64,000 nucleotides of DNA, from contig NZ_GL883687.1 in the NCBI RefSeq assembly GCF_000205025.1, forward strand, positions 112,640 to 176,639, in the 5' to 3' direction. Below are positions 27,000 to 35,882 of the stretch, piece after piece. The notes under the pieces are model-generated. The model was given only the letters and a program-made list of their open reading frames with translations, ran no database searches and was not told the DNA's origin. The translations under genes and the position numbers were made by a program. Each line of letters starts with the position of its first letter. Position 1 is the stretch's first letter. Source of the DNA: Parasutterella excrementihominis YIT 11859. GTDB taxonomy: Bacteria; Pseudomonadota; Gammaproteobacteria; Burkholderiales; Burkholderiaceae_F.

Positions 27000-27971
27000 C
27001 TATCCGACCGTAAAACCTTCTTTGACCCAAGGTGCGAATTTGAGACTTTCGGGAATAATGTTTTCTTGAACGAATTGCTTAGCAATGTCGGTAATGATCT
27101 CGGATTCCACGACAAATTCCTGTTCCCGGCCGATTAAATACACTTCTCGGCTAAAACTGGGTTTTTGCATTTCTCGGACGATGAAATGAGGATGCATGTG
27201 AATGTTTTCCAGGACGGTAGTCGGCCGAGAAAATCCCCAGCCGATGCCCTGGGAGACGAGCGTCACTAGAAGTGAATTGGTGTCGACGGAGATTTTGTCC
27301 GGAAACCTGAGGCCGTGTGTTTTCATGAACATCTCATTGATTTCTCCGGCGCCGCTTTCGTTCCAGTAGCGAATGAGCGGCAGTCCGCAGACGGCAAGGC
27401 GCTGCCAAGTCCAGTTTTGATTAGGGTCTTTTTCAAAAGATTTGGGAAGGATTAGCACAGAAGGTTCATGAAACAGCAGCCTTCTGAAAACATGCGACGG
27501 CTCGGTGGAAACGTCGTTCGTGATAATGAGATCGAGCTTTCGCTCAATCAGTCTTTGTATCAGGACATTGGCGCTGGCCGTCAGCATGACGACCTGAGAC
27601 AGGTTGGGCAGAAGATTTTTGAGGATCGCCACGCCCAGATTTAAATGAAGACTTTCCAAGATCCCGATACGCAGGATCGGCTTAATGTAGTTCTTGCTTT
27701 GCAGCGAGGACAAAGAGCGTGTCATCTCGCCTTTGAGACCCCGAAGCTGTCGGTGCAGCAGATGGGCTTCTGGGGTGAGTGTCAGCGGCCGGGAGTTGCG
27801 GATGAACAATTCAAAGCCGATGGAATCCTCAAACTTCCGAATGATCTTCGAAACAGCCGATTGAGTGATGCCGAGAGCGTGGGCAACGGCAGAGAAGCTT
27901 CGAAAATCACAGCACATGAGAAAAACGCGGGTCTCATTGCTCAAGATGGACTCTGTAATGGGTTTGCTCAT
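27000..27971 (-). CDS. LysR family transcriptional regulator
   Basis: The 323-residue protein has the LysR winged HTH at about residues 14-75 (CDFRSFSAVAHALGITQSAVSKIIRKFEDSIGFELFIRN) and a periplasmic-binding-like effector domain (about 100-300). AAGGATAAAC precedes the ATG. Unusually it is transcribed in the same direction as its likely target, the DcuC-asparaginase-amidohydrolase-M20 set, with 170 bases between them. The effector may be aspartate, asparagine or a C4-dicarboxylate, but that is only a guess from context. Confidence 0.9.
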   Translation of the reverse strand: MSKPITESILSNETRVFLMCCDFRSFSAVAHALGITQSAVSKIIRKFEDSIGFELFIRNSRPLTLTPEAHLLHRQLRGLKGEMTRSLSSLQSKNYIKPILRIGILESLHLNLGVAILKNLLPNLSQVVMLTASANVLIQRLIERKLDLIITNDVSTEPSHVFRRLLFHEPSVLILPKSFEKDPNQNWTWQRLAVCGLPLIRYWNESGAGEINEMFMKTHGLRFPDKISVDTNSLLVTLVSQGIGWGFSRPTTVLENIHMHPHFIVREMQKPSFSREVYLIGREQEFVVESEIITDIAKQFVQENIIPESLKFAPWVKEGFTVG

Positions 27972-28024
27972 GTTTATCCTTGAAACCGGTTTCTGTTTCT
28001 TTTCAGTGTAATGAAATTAAAAAC

Positions 28025-28052
28025 AATTGAGCCTCCCGAAGGAGGCTCAATT
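28025..28052. terminator. Strong bidirectional terminator between purM and the LysR gene
   Basis: AATTGAGCCTCC and GGAGGCTCAATT pair perfectly over 12 bases with a CGAA tetraloop. On the minus strand GTTTTTAATTTC follows, ending purM. Confidence 0.9.
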
Positions 28053-28069
28053 AGCGAGAATACTAATGC

Positions 28070-29104
28070 TTAGCGCACAACGCAGAGGGCTTCGCCGGCC
28101 GGCAGCGCTTCAATGACACCGATGCGATAGACGGTTTCACCGGCAGCTTTCAAAGCTTTCTGAGCTTTTTCAGCATCTTCAGCGGCAACGATGACGGCCA
28201 TGCCGATGCCGTTATTGAAGACACGGTACATTTCGTGGTCTTCAATATGACCTTCCTCCTGGAGCCAGTCAAAAACGGCCGGACGCTTCCAGGAACCTGC
28301 CTTGATCACGCACTGAGTGCCTTCGGGCAGAACGCGGGGAATATTCTCAAGCAGTCCGCCGCCGGTGATGTGGGCCATGCCTTTAATGGTCACGCTCTTC
28401 ATGGCTTCAAGAACCGGCTTGACGTAGATGCGTGTCGGTTCCATAACGGCGTCTGCCAGAGTCTTTCCGTCGGAAAGCTTGGTTGTCCAGGGTTTGCCGG
28501 AAACTTCAACAACTTTGCGGATTAAAGAAAAGCCGTTGGAGTGGGGACCGCTCGAAGCCAGTCCGAGAACGACGTCGCCCGGTTTGATGCGGCTGCCGTC
28601 AATAATTTGGCTCTTTTCGACAATACCGACGGCAAAGCCGGCAAGGTCGTATTCACCGGCCGGATACATGCCCGGCATTTCGGCCGTTTCGCCGCCGATC
28701 AATGCGCAGCCGGCCAGTTCGCAGCCGTGTGCGACGCCTTTGACAACGCGTTCGGCAACGTCGACATCAAGATGACCGCAGGCGAAGTAGTCAAGGAAGA
28801 ATAAAGACTTAGCACCCTGAACCAGGATGTCATTGACGCTCATGCCGACCAAGTCCTGGCCGACGGTGTCGTGACGATTCAGCAGGAAAGCGAGTTTGAG
28901 TTTGGTACCCACGCCGTCCGTTCCCGTAACGAGAACAGGTTCCTTGTAATCTTTAGAAATTTCAAACAAGGCACCGAAGCCGCCGATGGAACCGAGTACC
29001 CCGGGAATCAGGGTCTTTTTGGCAAAGGGTTTAATGCGTTCAACTAACTCGTCGCCGGCATCAATAGAAACGCCGGAGTCTGCATAGGAAAGAGGTTTTG
29101 TCAT
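28070..29104 (-). CDS. purM: Phosphoribosylformylglycinamidine cyclo-ligase
   Basis: The 344-residue AIR synthetase shows [23 protein letters not shown] at the start, [41 protein letters not shown] and [18 protein letters not shown]. It closes the imidazole ring in the fifth step of purine synthesis with ATP. I start at ATG 29104 because E. coli PurM has almost the same length and N terminus; a longer frame upstream to 29179 carries a sequence unlike PurM. It is divergent from the hda side, with the DsbC-like gene between, an order common near hda in betaproteobacteria. Confidence 0.96.
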   Translation of the reverse strand: MTKPLSYADSGVSIDAGDELVERIKPFAKKTLIPGVLGSIGGFGALFEISKDYKEPVLVTGTDGVGTKLKLAFLLNRHDTVGQDLVGMSVNDILVQGAKSLFFLDYFACGHLDVDVAERVVKGVAHGCELAGCALIGGETAEMPGMYPAGEYDLAGFAVGIVEKSQIIDGSRIKPGDVVLGLASSGPHSNGFSLIRKVVEVSGKPWTTKLSDGKTLADAVMEPTRIYVKPVLEAMKSVTIKGMAHITGGGLLENIPRVLPEGTQCVIKAGSWKRPAVFDWLQEEGHIEDHEMYRVFNNGIGMAVIVAAEDAEKAQKALKAAGETVYRIGVIEALPAGEALCVVR

Positions 29105-29247
29105 CTTTAACAGCTTTGAGATTGAAGATTGGGAATTGCTCAATTCTAGAGGAGAAAAAGCCGCTGAACGGCATTTCAATTCCGCGCATGAGGATAACAG
29201 CTAACAAGACGTTTTCTCAAAGACTGTGTAACAGCGCGCAAACGAAA

Positions 29248-29266
29248 AGCCGGCAGTAAGCCGGCT
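29248..29266 (-). terminator. Terminator after the DsbC-like gene
   Basis: AGCCGGC and GCCGGCT arms with a five-base loop are followed on the minus strand by TTTTCG. Confidence 0.8.
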
Positions 29267-29288
29267 CTTTGAAGCTAAAAAGGATGGT

Positions 29289-29741
29289 TTAGTAATGTTC
29301 AGCGGAAATGATCTTGTGCGCAAGAGCTTTGGCACTCATTGCGCCGAACGGGCCGCGGCCGTCGGATAAGAAGATTGCAGGCGTCCCCTGCAGTCCGAGA
29401 TAATCGGCCAGCGCAATGTTTTGTTCAATCATCTCTTCCGAATATTCATTCGGCATTCCGGTGGGCATCTGATCGTATTTCATCCAGCGAACCAAGGCGT
29501 CAGCCTTGTCGGCGCTGGAGTAGATGCACCCGGCGATTTCTTTGGATTCTTCGCTTAAGAACGGCCAAATGTAGCAGTAGATGGTGACGTTCATTAAATT
29601 GGCGAGCGTTTCGCGGCTGAGCCGTTTGCAGTAAACACACATCGGATCCATGAAAACAGCGAGCTTACTCACACCGTTGCCTTTCACTACCTTGATTGCG
29701 TTTTCTTTAGGCCATCGTGATTCATTAAATGTCATTGTCAT
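29289..29741 (-). CDS. Thioredoxin-fold protein with CxxC, DsbC/DsbG-like, no signal peptide
   Basis: The protein of about 150 residues has a thioredoxin-like fold with a redox pair in MDPMCVYCKRL (CVYC) and a cis-proline loop in QGTPAIFLSDGR. Both match the catalytic part of DsbC/DsbG-type disulfide isomerases. The usual N-terminal dimerisation domain and signal peptide are missing. The start is fixed at ATG 29741 by GGAGGAATT six bases ahead; an upstream TTG would place that ribosome site inside the coding region. It may be a cytoplasmic thiol-disulfide protein. Its partner is not evident from the neighbours purM and hda. Confidence 0.82.
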   Translation of the reverse strand: MTMTFNESRWPKENAIKVVKGNGVSKLAVFMDPMCVYCKRLSRETLANLMNVTIYCYIWPFLSEESKEIAGCIYSSADKADALVRWMKYDQMPTGMPNEYSEEMIEQNIALADYLGLQGTPAIFLSDGRGPFGAMSAKALAHKIISAEHY

Positions 29742-29884
29742 GGAAATTCCTCCGATCAAGTACGGCCTAGGATAAACCCGAGGAAAAGGCGACGGGGCAT
29801 ACCTGTTTCGTTTTGAGTAGCAAGCAGAATGATCTCAGTCTTATCGAGAAACCTTTAGAATCCGAAAAGTAAACAAACAGACTG

Positions 29885-30595
29885 ATGCAGGTTAACGATT
29901 TGGTTGAATCCGAGAAAGACAAGAAGGAACAAATAAGGGGCCAGCTTCCTTTGGATTTTTTCCCTGAAAAACAGCCGACTCTCTCTAATTTTATTGTGGG
30001 GTCGAACAGCGAAGCTGTGGCCGTGATTTCCGAGCTGAAGGAAGGACGCGGACCGCAGTTTACTTACCTTTGGGGATATGAAGGTGTCGGCAAAACACAC
30101 CTCGTACGCGCTTTGGGCAAACAAAGCGAGGGCGTTCCTGCTTTCGACGAAAACCGCACAATCTACGCCGTAGACAATGTTCAAGATCTGACGCCGGAAC
30201 AACAGCAGGAGCTGTTTGTTCTTTACAACACCGTGCGCGAGCATCCCGGAACCCATCTTGTCGTGACTGCAGACCGCAGCCCGAAAGATTTTGAACGTCA
30301 GGGCTTCCGTAAAGACCTTACCAGCCGCTTCAGCTGGGGCGTTGTTTTTGAGCTATCTCCGCTGTCTGACGAACAAAAGCGCCAGGTTATTTTGGAGGCG
30401 GCGTCTCAGACCGGCCTGAAAGTGGCGCCGGAAGTTCTGAACTGGATCGAGAATAATTTTCCGCGCGACATGCACACGATGAGTAATCTGCTTCACAGCT
30501 TGGACCGTTATGCCATGTCAGCCAAGAGAGCCGTGACCATCCCCTTGATCAAAGAATGGTTCGAACGCAATCAAGATACAAAGGAAGATCGGTGA
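29885..30595 (+). CDS. hda: Hda, DnaA regulatory inactivator
   Basis: The 236-residue protein is a DnaA-like AAA+ domain without the DNA-binding domain IV. The clamp-binding motif QLPLDF is at residues 20-25, as expected for a protein that docks on the beta clamp and triggers ATP hydrolysis by DnaA. A nucleotide loop GYEGVGKT is at 63-70 and lid-like sequence NFPRDMHTMSNLLHSLDRYA near the end. The gene order hda-HAD phosphatase-pcnB-folK is conserved in many betaproteobacteria. Its last four bases form the GTGA overlap with the next gene. Confidence 0.94.
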   Translation: MQVNDLVESEKDKKEQIRGQLPLDFFPEKQPTLSNFIVGSNSEAVAVISELKEGRGPQFTYLWGYEGVGKTHLVRALGKQSEGVPAFDENRTIYAVDNVQDLTPEQQQELFVLYNTVREHPGTHLVVTADRSPKDFERQGFRKDLTSRFSWGVVFELSPLSDEQKRQVILEAASQTGLKVAPEVLNWIENNFPRDMHTMSNLLHSLDRYAMSAKRAVTIPLIKEWFERNQDTKEDR

Positions 30596-31284
30596 AATAC
30601 GCGTTTTTTGATTTAGACGGCACCTTGATTCCCGTCGACAGCTCAATCCTGTGGGCCGAAACCTTGCTTTCCCACGTCGGCAAAGATGAAAAACAGCTTC
30701 GCGCCGAACGAATTCAATACGACGTCGACTATAAAAACGGCTGCCTCGATATCAATAAATTCGAAGATTTTGAAATGAAGCTGCTGGCGCGTTTCCCGCG
30801 CCGCGAACTCGATGAACTCCGAGTTCAGTATCTAAAGCAGGACATCATGCCGCACGTACTGCCCATCGCAGTGGATCTCGTCAAAAAATACCGTGAGGCC
30901 GGTGCTAGAGTTGTGATGATTACTGCCTCATACCGTTACGCGGTGGAACCGATTGCCGAGCTTTTCGGTATCCGCGATCTGATCTGCGCCGAGCCGGAGG
31001 AAAAGCCCGACGGAGAGTTTACAGGCCGCTGGATCAGTGAAAACTTTGCAACGCAGAAGGTTGTCAACGCCGAGCGTTTTATACAAAAGTGCGGCGGCTC
31101 GGCAGCGGATCTGAAAGAATCGGCGTTCTTTTCCGATTCTATGAATGATTTTCCGCTGCTTGATCATGTGGCCCGTCACGGAGGAAAGGCAGTAGCAACG
31201 AATCCCGATGACCGGTTAAGAAGTACGGCTCAGGAGAGACATTGGGAAATTCTGGAATTATTCAGCGAACATAAGCTGTTCTAA
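30592..31284 (+). CDS. HAD-IB family hydrolase (SerB-like phosphatase)
   Basis: The 230-residue protein opens with the HAD nucleophile motif FFDLDGTLIP, followed by motif II in VVMITASYRYAV and motif III/IV in ESAFFSDSMNDFPLLDHV. This is the HAD-IB subfamily, which includes phosphoserine phosphatase and several phospholipid or nucleotide phosphatases; the substrate is unknown. I use GTG 30592 as the start: AAGGAAG lies at proper spacing and the codon overlaps the hda stop. Earlier in-frame codons lie inside hda. Confidence 0.9.
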   Translation: MKYAFFDLDGTLIPVDSSILWAETLLSHVGKDEKQLRAERIQYDVDYKNGCLDINKFEDFEMKLLARFPRRELDELRVQYLKQDIMPHVLPIAVDLVKKYREAGARVVMITASYRYAVEPIAELFGIRDLICAEPEEKPDGEFTGRWISENFATQKVVNAERFIQKCGGSAADLKESAFFSDSMNDFPLLDHVARHGGKAVATNPDDRLRSTAQERHWEILELFSEHKLF

Positions 31285-31312
31285 AAGCTTCTGTCCGTAC
31301 GGAGTACGAGAG

Positions 31313-32752
31313 TTGGTTAAAGAAGAAGAGGGCTTCAAAGCGAATGTGCCGACAAAAATTCGGAAGAAAGCTCATATTGTTCCGAGAGAAGAAAACGGAA
31401 TTGACCTCTTGGCCGTGAGCCCTTTTGCAATATCCGTCTGCCAAAAGCTTCAGGACGCCGGATATAAAGCTTTTATTGTCGGCGGCGCCGTACGAGATTT
31501 GCTGATCGGAGCCAAACCGAAAGACTTTGATGTCGCCACCGATGCGACCCCGGAAGAAGTCAAAAAAGTCACAAGGCGCGCCATCATTATCGGAAGACGA
31601 TTCCGCCTTGTTCATGTCAACAAGGGCGCCGAGACGATTGAAGTGGCGACTTTCCGCGGCTTTGCTAAGCAAGGCGTGACAAAAGACGAGGACGGCGTCA
31701 TTACCAACGACAACGTTTTCGGCGAGCAGTATGAAGATGCCGCCCGCAGAGACTTTACCGTCAATGCGATGTATTTCGACCCGATCAGCGGCGACCTTTA
31801 CGATTATCACCACGGATTAGACGATATCCGCGAGAGAAAAATCCGCATGATCGGCGATCCGGCCACTCGCTACCGCGAAGATCCGGTTCGCATCCTTCGT
31901 GCGATACGAATTGCTGCCAAACTCGGTTTTACGATCGACGAGAAAACCGCCGCTCCGATGCACTACATGCAGACGCTGCTGCTTTCCGTTCCGAGCGCCC
32001 GTCTGGCGGATGAATTCTCCAAGATGGTGCTGAGCGGTTCTGCCGTTGCCTGTATGGAACTCATGAATCGCTATGACATCAACATTCCGATTCCGCTCTT
32101 TGATGTTTTGAAGCGCACCTTCGGTCTACCTTTTGTTCGCAAGGGGTTGGAACGCTGTGACGCTCGTGTCGCTTTAGGTAAATCGATTTCGACGAGCTTC
32201 CTCTTCGCCGTGCTCCTGTGGCATGAAATGAAGGAAGAGGTTGCCAAATCCACCGGTAAAACGCCCGGACAGATTTATGAAGAGGCCGCCAAGAAAGTGG
32301 CCGACAGCTATCGCTGGGACGGCTTGCAGTCGCGCTACGTCAGCGACATGGCCATTATCTGGAAACTTCAGCCGAGATTTTTAGTCAGAAGCCGCCGCGC
32401 CGCGATGAAGCTTCTCCAGCACCCGCGTTTCCGTGCTGCTTACGACTTCCTTTTGCTTCGCGCTTCCAGCGGCGACGCCTCTCATGAGCTTGCAGACTGG
32501 TGGACGGCCTACGAAGGCGCAACCGACGAAGAACGTCTGGAAATGAGCAAAGAAGCCGAGCAGCAGGACCGCAAAGAGCGCGAACGTCTGCGCCAGGAAA
32601 GAGCAGCTGAAGGTAAGTCGGATGAAGATGAAGCCGACGGAGAGGAAAAAGAAAAGAAAAAACGCCGCAGAAGACGCAAGAAACGTTTCGACAGAAGCAA
32701 GTTTCCTAAGGCGCAGAAGGCTGCTTCTGACAAAGAAAAGGCGGATAAGTAG
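31313..32752 (+). CDS. pcnB: Poly(A) polymerase I
   Basis: The 479-residue protein has the class II nucleotidyltransferase core: FIVGGAVRDLLIGAKPKDFDVAT, the metal-binding DFDV, RRAIIIGRRFRLVHV and RRDFTVNAMYFDP. An RNA-binding part (about residues 200-400) and a highly basic tail rich in Lys/Arg after residue 420 follow, as in E. coli PcnB. It adds 3' poly(A) tails that promote RNA decay. There is no ATG at the expected N terminus; TTG 31313 is taken as the start because GGAG lies eight bases upstream. The PcnB features and genome context separate it from the CCA-adding enzyme. Confidence 0.92.
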   Translation: MVKEEEGFKANVPTKIRKKAHIVPREENGIDLLAVSPFAISVCQKLQDAGYKAFIVGGAVRDLLIGAKPKDFDVATDATPEEVKKVTRRAIIIGRRFRLVHVNKGAETIEVATFRGFAKQGVTKDEDGVITNDNVFGEQYEDAARRDFTVNAMYFDPISGDLYDYHHGLDDIRERKIRMIGDPATRYREDPVRILRAIRIAAKLGFTIDEKTAAPMHYMQTLLLSVPSARLADEFSKMVLSGSAVACMELMNRYDINIPIPLFDVLKRTFGLPFVRKGLERCDARVALGKSISTSFLFAVLLWHEMKEEVAKSTGKTPGQIYEEAAKKVADSYRWDGLQSRYVSDMAIIWKLQPRFLVRSRRAAMKLLQHPRFRAAYDFLLLRASSGDASHELADWWTAYEGATDEERLEMSKEAEQQDRKERERLRQERAAEGKSDEDEADGEEKEKKKRRRRRKKRFDRSKFPKAQKAASDKEKADK

Positions 32753-32755
32753 GTC

Positions 32756-33307
32756 ATGCTGCAGCAGGCATTTATCGGGCTCGGCGCAAATCTCGGCGAG
32801 CCCGAATCCACTCTGAAGGAGGCAGTGCTTCGAATTGCCGATATTCCGGGCGTTCGCTTTGTTCAAGTCTCTTCTCTTTATAAAACGGAGCCTATTGATT
32901 CGAGCGGTCCCGATTACACCAATGCAGTCCTTGAGATAAAGACGGAATTATCTCCCCGCGCATTGCTGGCACAACTGCTAGCAATTGAATCCGACCTGGG
33001 ACGTGTACGTCCGGCAGGCGTCCACAATGCGCCCCGGACGATTGATTTAGACCTTCTTACCGTCGGAGAGCAGCGCTCCGACGATCCATTTGTTCTCCTT
33101 CCTCATCCGCGCATGACGGAGCGGGCCTTCGTGTTAGTTCCTCTTGCAGAGATAGCGCCGCAGTTTAATATTGCTGGAAAAGGTCAGGTTCATGTCTTCT
33201 TGGCTGCAACAGCTGACCAGCGAATTAACCGATTTAAATCTGCCGAGGAGTGGTTCGGCAATTTAGGAGAATGCAATGGATCAGAAAACGGAACGCAAGC
33301 CTGTTAG
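32756..33307 (+). CDS. folK: 2-amino-4-hydroxy-6-hydroxymethyldihydropteridine pyrophosphokinase
   Basis: The 183-residue protein has the HPPK pattern: FIGLGANLGEPESTL at the start, SSLYKTEPID, GRVRPAGVHNAPRTIDLDLL with the paired Asp residues that bind magnesium, and LPHPRMTERAFVLVPLAEIAP. It transfers pyrophosphate from ATP to the pterin in folate synthesis. It begins four bases after pcnB. Its last 32 bases overlap panB, and the C-terminal 15 or so residues (after EEWFGNLG) are therefore encoded together with the panB start; this tail is not part of the conserved fold. Confidence 0.94.
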   Translation: MLQQAFIGLGANLGEPESTLKEAVLRIADIPGVRFVQVSSLYKTEPIDSSGPDYTNAVLEIKTELSPRALLAQLLAIESDLGRVRPAGVHNAPRTIDLDLLTVGEQRSDDPFVLLPHPRMTERAFVLVPLAEIAPQFNIAGKGQVHVFLAATADQRINRFKSAEEWFGNLGECNGSENGTQAC

Positions 33308-34088
33308 ACTCAGCACCATCAAGAAAATGTACGAAGCAGGGGAGCCGATTGTGATGCTTACCTGCTATGACGCAACTTTCTCTTCCGTCGAAGATGAAGC
33401 CGGTGTAGACATCAAACTCATCGGAGACTCTCTCGGTATGGTGATGCAGGGCCATGAGACAACGCTTCCCGTGACCATTGATGATATGGTTTATCACACC
33501 GCCTGCGTGGCCCGCGGCAATAAATACGGACTGGTTTTAGCAGATATGAATTTCGGCAGCTACCTCGTCAATGAAGACGAGGCGGTAGCCAATGCCGTCA
33601 AACTTATGCAGGCCGGCGCCCATATGGTTAAATTCGAAGGCGGTGTCGAGGTTTGTCCTTTGGCTCGCCGCTTAACGGCCATGGGCATTCCCGTTTGCGG
33701 ACACGTCGGATTTACGCCTCAGTCTGTGAATGCTATCGGCGGCTACTTTGTTCAGGGCAAGACTAAGTCCGGAGAAGAGAAACTTTTAGCCGACACCTTG
33801 GCTCTGCAGGAGGCCGGTGCATCCATGATCGTGCTGGAAATGGTGCCCGCAGATGTTGCCAAACGTGTGACAGAAGCTTTAAGCATTCCGACAATTGGTA
33901 TCGGCGGAGGGCTAAATTGCTCCGGTCAGGTTTTAGTATTACAGGATCTGCTGGGAATCTTTCCCGGCCGTAAACCGAGATTTACTAAAAACTTTATGGA
34001 AGGAGCCGCAAGCATTAAAGAAGCCGTGGCCAATTACGTGAAAGCTGTTAAAAACCGCAAATTTCCGGCGCCCGAGCACTCCTTCTGA
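33276..34088 (+). CDS. panB: 3-methyl-2-oxobutanoate hydroxymethyltransferase
   Basis: The 270-residue enzyme has the PanB TIM barrel signatures: MLTCYDATFSSVEDEAGVD, the metal-binding IGDSLGMVMQGHETTLPVT, MVKFEGG, GHVGFTPQSVNAIGGY, and IGIGGGLNCSGQVLVLQDLLGI. It makes ketopantoate from ketoisovalerate and methylenetetrahydrofolate, the first step to pantothenate. The start ATG 33276 has GGAGAAT just ahead, although the codon lies 32 bases inside folK. panC follows 14 bases later, so the two make a pantothenate unit inside a longer operon. Confidence 0.96.
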   Translation: MDQKTERKPVRLSTIKKMYEAGEPIVMLTCYDATFSSVEDEAGVDIKLIGDSLGMVMQGHETTLPVTIDDMVYHTACVARGNKYGLVLADMNFGSYLVNEDEAVANAVKLMQAGAHMVKFEGGVEVCPLARRLTAMGIPVCGHVGFTPQSVNAIGGYFVQGKTKSGEEKLLADTLALQEAGASMIVLEMVPADVAKRVTEALSIPTIGIGGGLNCSGQVLVLQDLLGIFPGRKPRFTKNFMEGAASIKEAVANYVKAVKNRKFPAPEHSF

Positions 34089-34102
34089 TTTTTTGAGAAA
34101 AA

Positions 34103-34951
34103 ATGAAAGTTGTTCATACAATCGAAGCTCTTCAGGAAGAGCTCAAGGGGAAGAAGAACATCGCTCTGGTTCCGACCATGGGCAATCTTCATGAAGGTCA
34201 TCTGCACCTGATGCAGGAAGCCGGCAAGTACGGCGACACGGTGGTAGCGTCGATTTTTGTTAATCGTCTGCAGTTCGGACCCAATGAGGACTTTGATCAG
34301 TACCCCAGAACGCTGGAAGAGGACTGCAAAAAGCTCGAAGAACAGGGTGTCGTTGATTATGTCTTCGCGCCGAGCGAAAAAGACATGTATCCGCAGCCCC
34401 AGACTTTCCGAGTTAAGCCAGACCCTAAACTCGCCGACATTCTTGAAGGGTTCTATCGTCCGGGATTTTTTGAAGGCGTCTGCACGGTCGTCATGAAGCT
34501 CTTCTGCATCGTGCGTCCCGATGTTGCCGTTTTCGGTAAAAAAGACTATCAGCAGCTGACGATCATCAAAGAGATGGTTCGTCAGTTCGGCATGCCGATT
34601 CGCATTATTCCTGCAGAACTGCAGCGCAATCAAGAAACGGGTCTTGCTCTGTCTTCCCGCAACCGTTACTTGAGCGCACAAGAACTGCAAGACGCCACAC
34701 TGCTTTACAAGACGGTTAAAGGCGTCAAAGACGCGCTTGAAGCAGAAACGGCTGATCCGGAAGTGTTGGAAGAAAGAGCAATGAAGATGCTCGACGGCCA
34801 TGGCTGGATCCCTGACTATGTTGCTGTTGTTCGGAGAAGCGACCTTCTTGCGCCCACCAAAGACGACTTGATCAATAAAACGCCGTTAGTTGTTTTAGCG
34901 GCAGCAAAAATCGGCACCACACGTTTGATCGATAACGTCGAAGTTTTTTAA
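34103..34951 (+). CDS. panC: Pantothenate synthetase
   Basis: The 282-residue protein carries the PanC motifs: PTMGNLHEGHLHLM with the HxGH nucleotide signature, NRLQFGPNEDFDQYPRTLEEDC, YRPGFFEGVCTVVMKLF, FGKKDYQQL and LALSSRNRYLS. It joins pantoate and beta-alanine with ATP. The gap from panB is short and the ribosome site is weak (TGAGAAAAA). A strong hairpin lies about 45 bases downstream and probably ends the hda-to-panC operon. Nothing is unusual. Confidence 0.97.
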   Translation: MKVVHTIEALQEELKGKKNIALVPTMGNLHEGHLHLMQEAGKYGDTVVASIFVNRLQFGPNEDFDQYPRTLEEDCKKLEEQGVVDYVFAPSEKDMYPQPQTFRVKPDPKLADILEGFYRPGFFEGVCTVVMKLFCIVRPDVAVFGKKDYQQLTIIKEMVRQFGMPIRIIPAELQRNQETGLALSSRNRYLSAQELQDATLLYKTVKGVKDALEAETADPEVLEERAMKMLDGHGWIPDYVAVVRRSDLLAPTKDDLINKTPLVVLAAAKIGTTRLIDNVEVF

Positions 34952-34994
34952 CGTCCGGGACACGGCTCCCTTCAAAACTCTGATTGGGAGTAAA

Positions 34995-35027
34995 TTCGCT
35001 CAGCCTTCCTTTGAGAGGCTGAGCGAA
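34995..35027 (+). terminator. Hairpin after panC
   Basis: TTCGCTCAGCC and GGCTGAGCGAA form a perfect 11-base-pair stem with an 11-base loop. No T-run follows, so it may be a transcript end-protecting hairpin or a Rho-assisted terminator rather than a classic intrinsic terminator. Confidence 0.6.
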
Positions 35028-35162
35028 ATCAAAGCTGAGAGCGCTTCAGCATAATTGTTCCGGCTCCCTTAAGAAAGCTTTTGAGCCGTAGAGAAAAGCC
35101 TTCGAATCTTCAAATAATCTCTCCATCGAGATCCTCACCTTAGACTTTTTGGCAGAAAAATC

Positions 35163-35187
35163 ATCTCTAGATCTAAGAAGGAGAGAT
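35163..35187 (+). promoter_or_regulatory. Possible ribosome-site hairpin ahead of the flavodoxin-like gene
   Basis: ATCTCT (35163-35168) can pair with AGAGAT (35182-35187). The second arm overlaps the end of the AAGGAG ribosome site at 35178-35183 just before ATG 35190. The stem is only six pairs and may be accidental. Confidence 0.3.
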
Positions 35188-35189
35188 CT

Positions 35190-35873
35190 ATGAATAGGAG
35201 AAAAATGTTGTTGAGTACGCTCGGCAGCACGCTGGCGGTAAACGGGGTTTCGATCGCGGCCGCGAGTACACCGCCTCTCTTCCAAAGAGAATCTTTGCCG
35301 CAAGAATTTTCTAAAGTAATTTCCCCGGGAAAGTTGAGAATTCTCGTTCTTTCCGGAAGTCCTCATAAAGACGGGACTACTAATTTGCTGGCGACTAATT
35401 TCGTAAAGGGTGCTAAGGAAGCAGGCCATGAAGTCCGTCATGTTAATACGTCTTTTGAGGATATTAATGCTTGCCGAGGCTGTTTTTTCTGTCTCAAAAA
35501 CTCAGGCCAATGTCTTATCCGTGATGATGTTCCTGCAATATTGCACCTTATAGAGCAGGCTGACGTCGTAATTTTTGTAACTCCGATCTATTACTACGCG
35601 ATTCATTCGTCTTTGAAAGCACTTTTGGAGCGATTTACCTCACGGAGGACTGACTTCATGAAGATGCCCAAAAAGATGGGGCTTATTGCAGTTTGCGGCG
35701 GTAAGTTTGAATGGAGTTTTGATTCTATTAATGCCCACTTTGACTCCTTAAGCAGATATCTCGGATGGAAGGATATCGGCAGAATTGAAGCAAGGGGATA
35801 TCCGACAAAAACTGATATCCAGAAAACGGAATATCCGAAGCTGGCCTATCAATTTGGTTTTAATCTAAGCTAA
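35190..35873 (+). CDS. Tat-exported flavodoxin-like NAD(P)H oxidoreductase
   Basis: The 227-residue protein is a flavodoxin-fold (FMN_red/iron-sulfur flavoprotein type) domain with the FMN phosphate loop SGSPHKDGTTN at residues 55-65 and VTPIYYYAIHSSLKALLERF. Four Cys (95, 98, 101, 108) in INACRGCFFCLKNSGQC could hold a metal or redox centre. A twin-arginine signal (MNRRKMLLSTLG) precedes it, so the flavoprotein is predicted to be exported folded, which is unusual for this family. AAGGAG precedes the ATG. An exported ABM protein and an AraC regulator follow in the same operon. The electron donor and acceptor are unknown. Confidence 0.82.
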   Translation: MNRRKMLLSTLGSTLAVNGVSIAAASTPPLFQRESLPQEFSKVISPGKLRILVLSGSPHKDGTTNLLATNFVKGAKEAGHEVRHVNTSFEDINACRGCFFCLKNSGQCLIRDDVPAILHLIEQADVVIFVTPIYYYAIHSSLKALLERFTSRRTDFMKMPKKMGLIAVCGGKFEWSFDSINAHFDSLSRYLGWKDIGRIEARGYPTKTDIQKTEYPKLAYQFGFNLS

Positions 35874-35882
35874 GGAGAGCAT

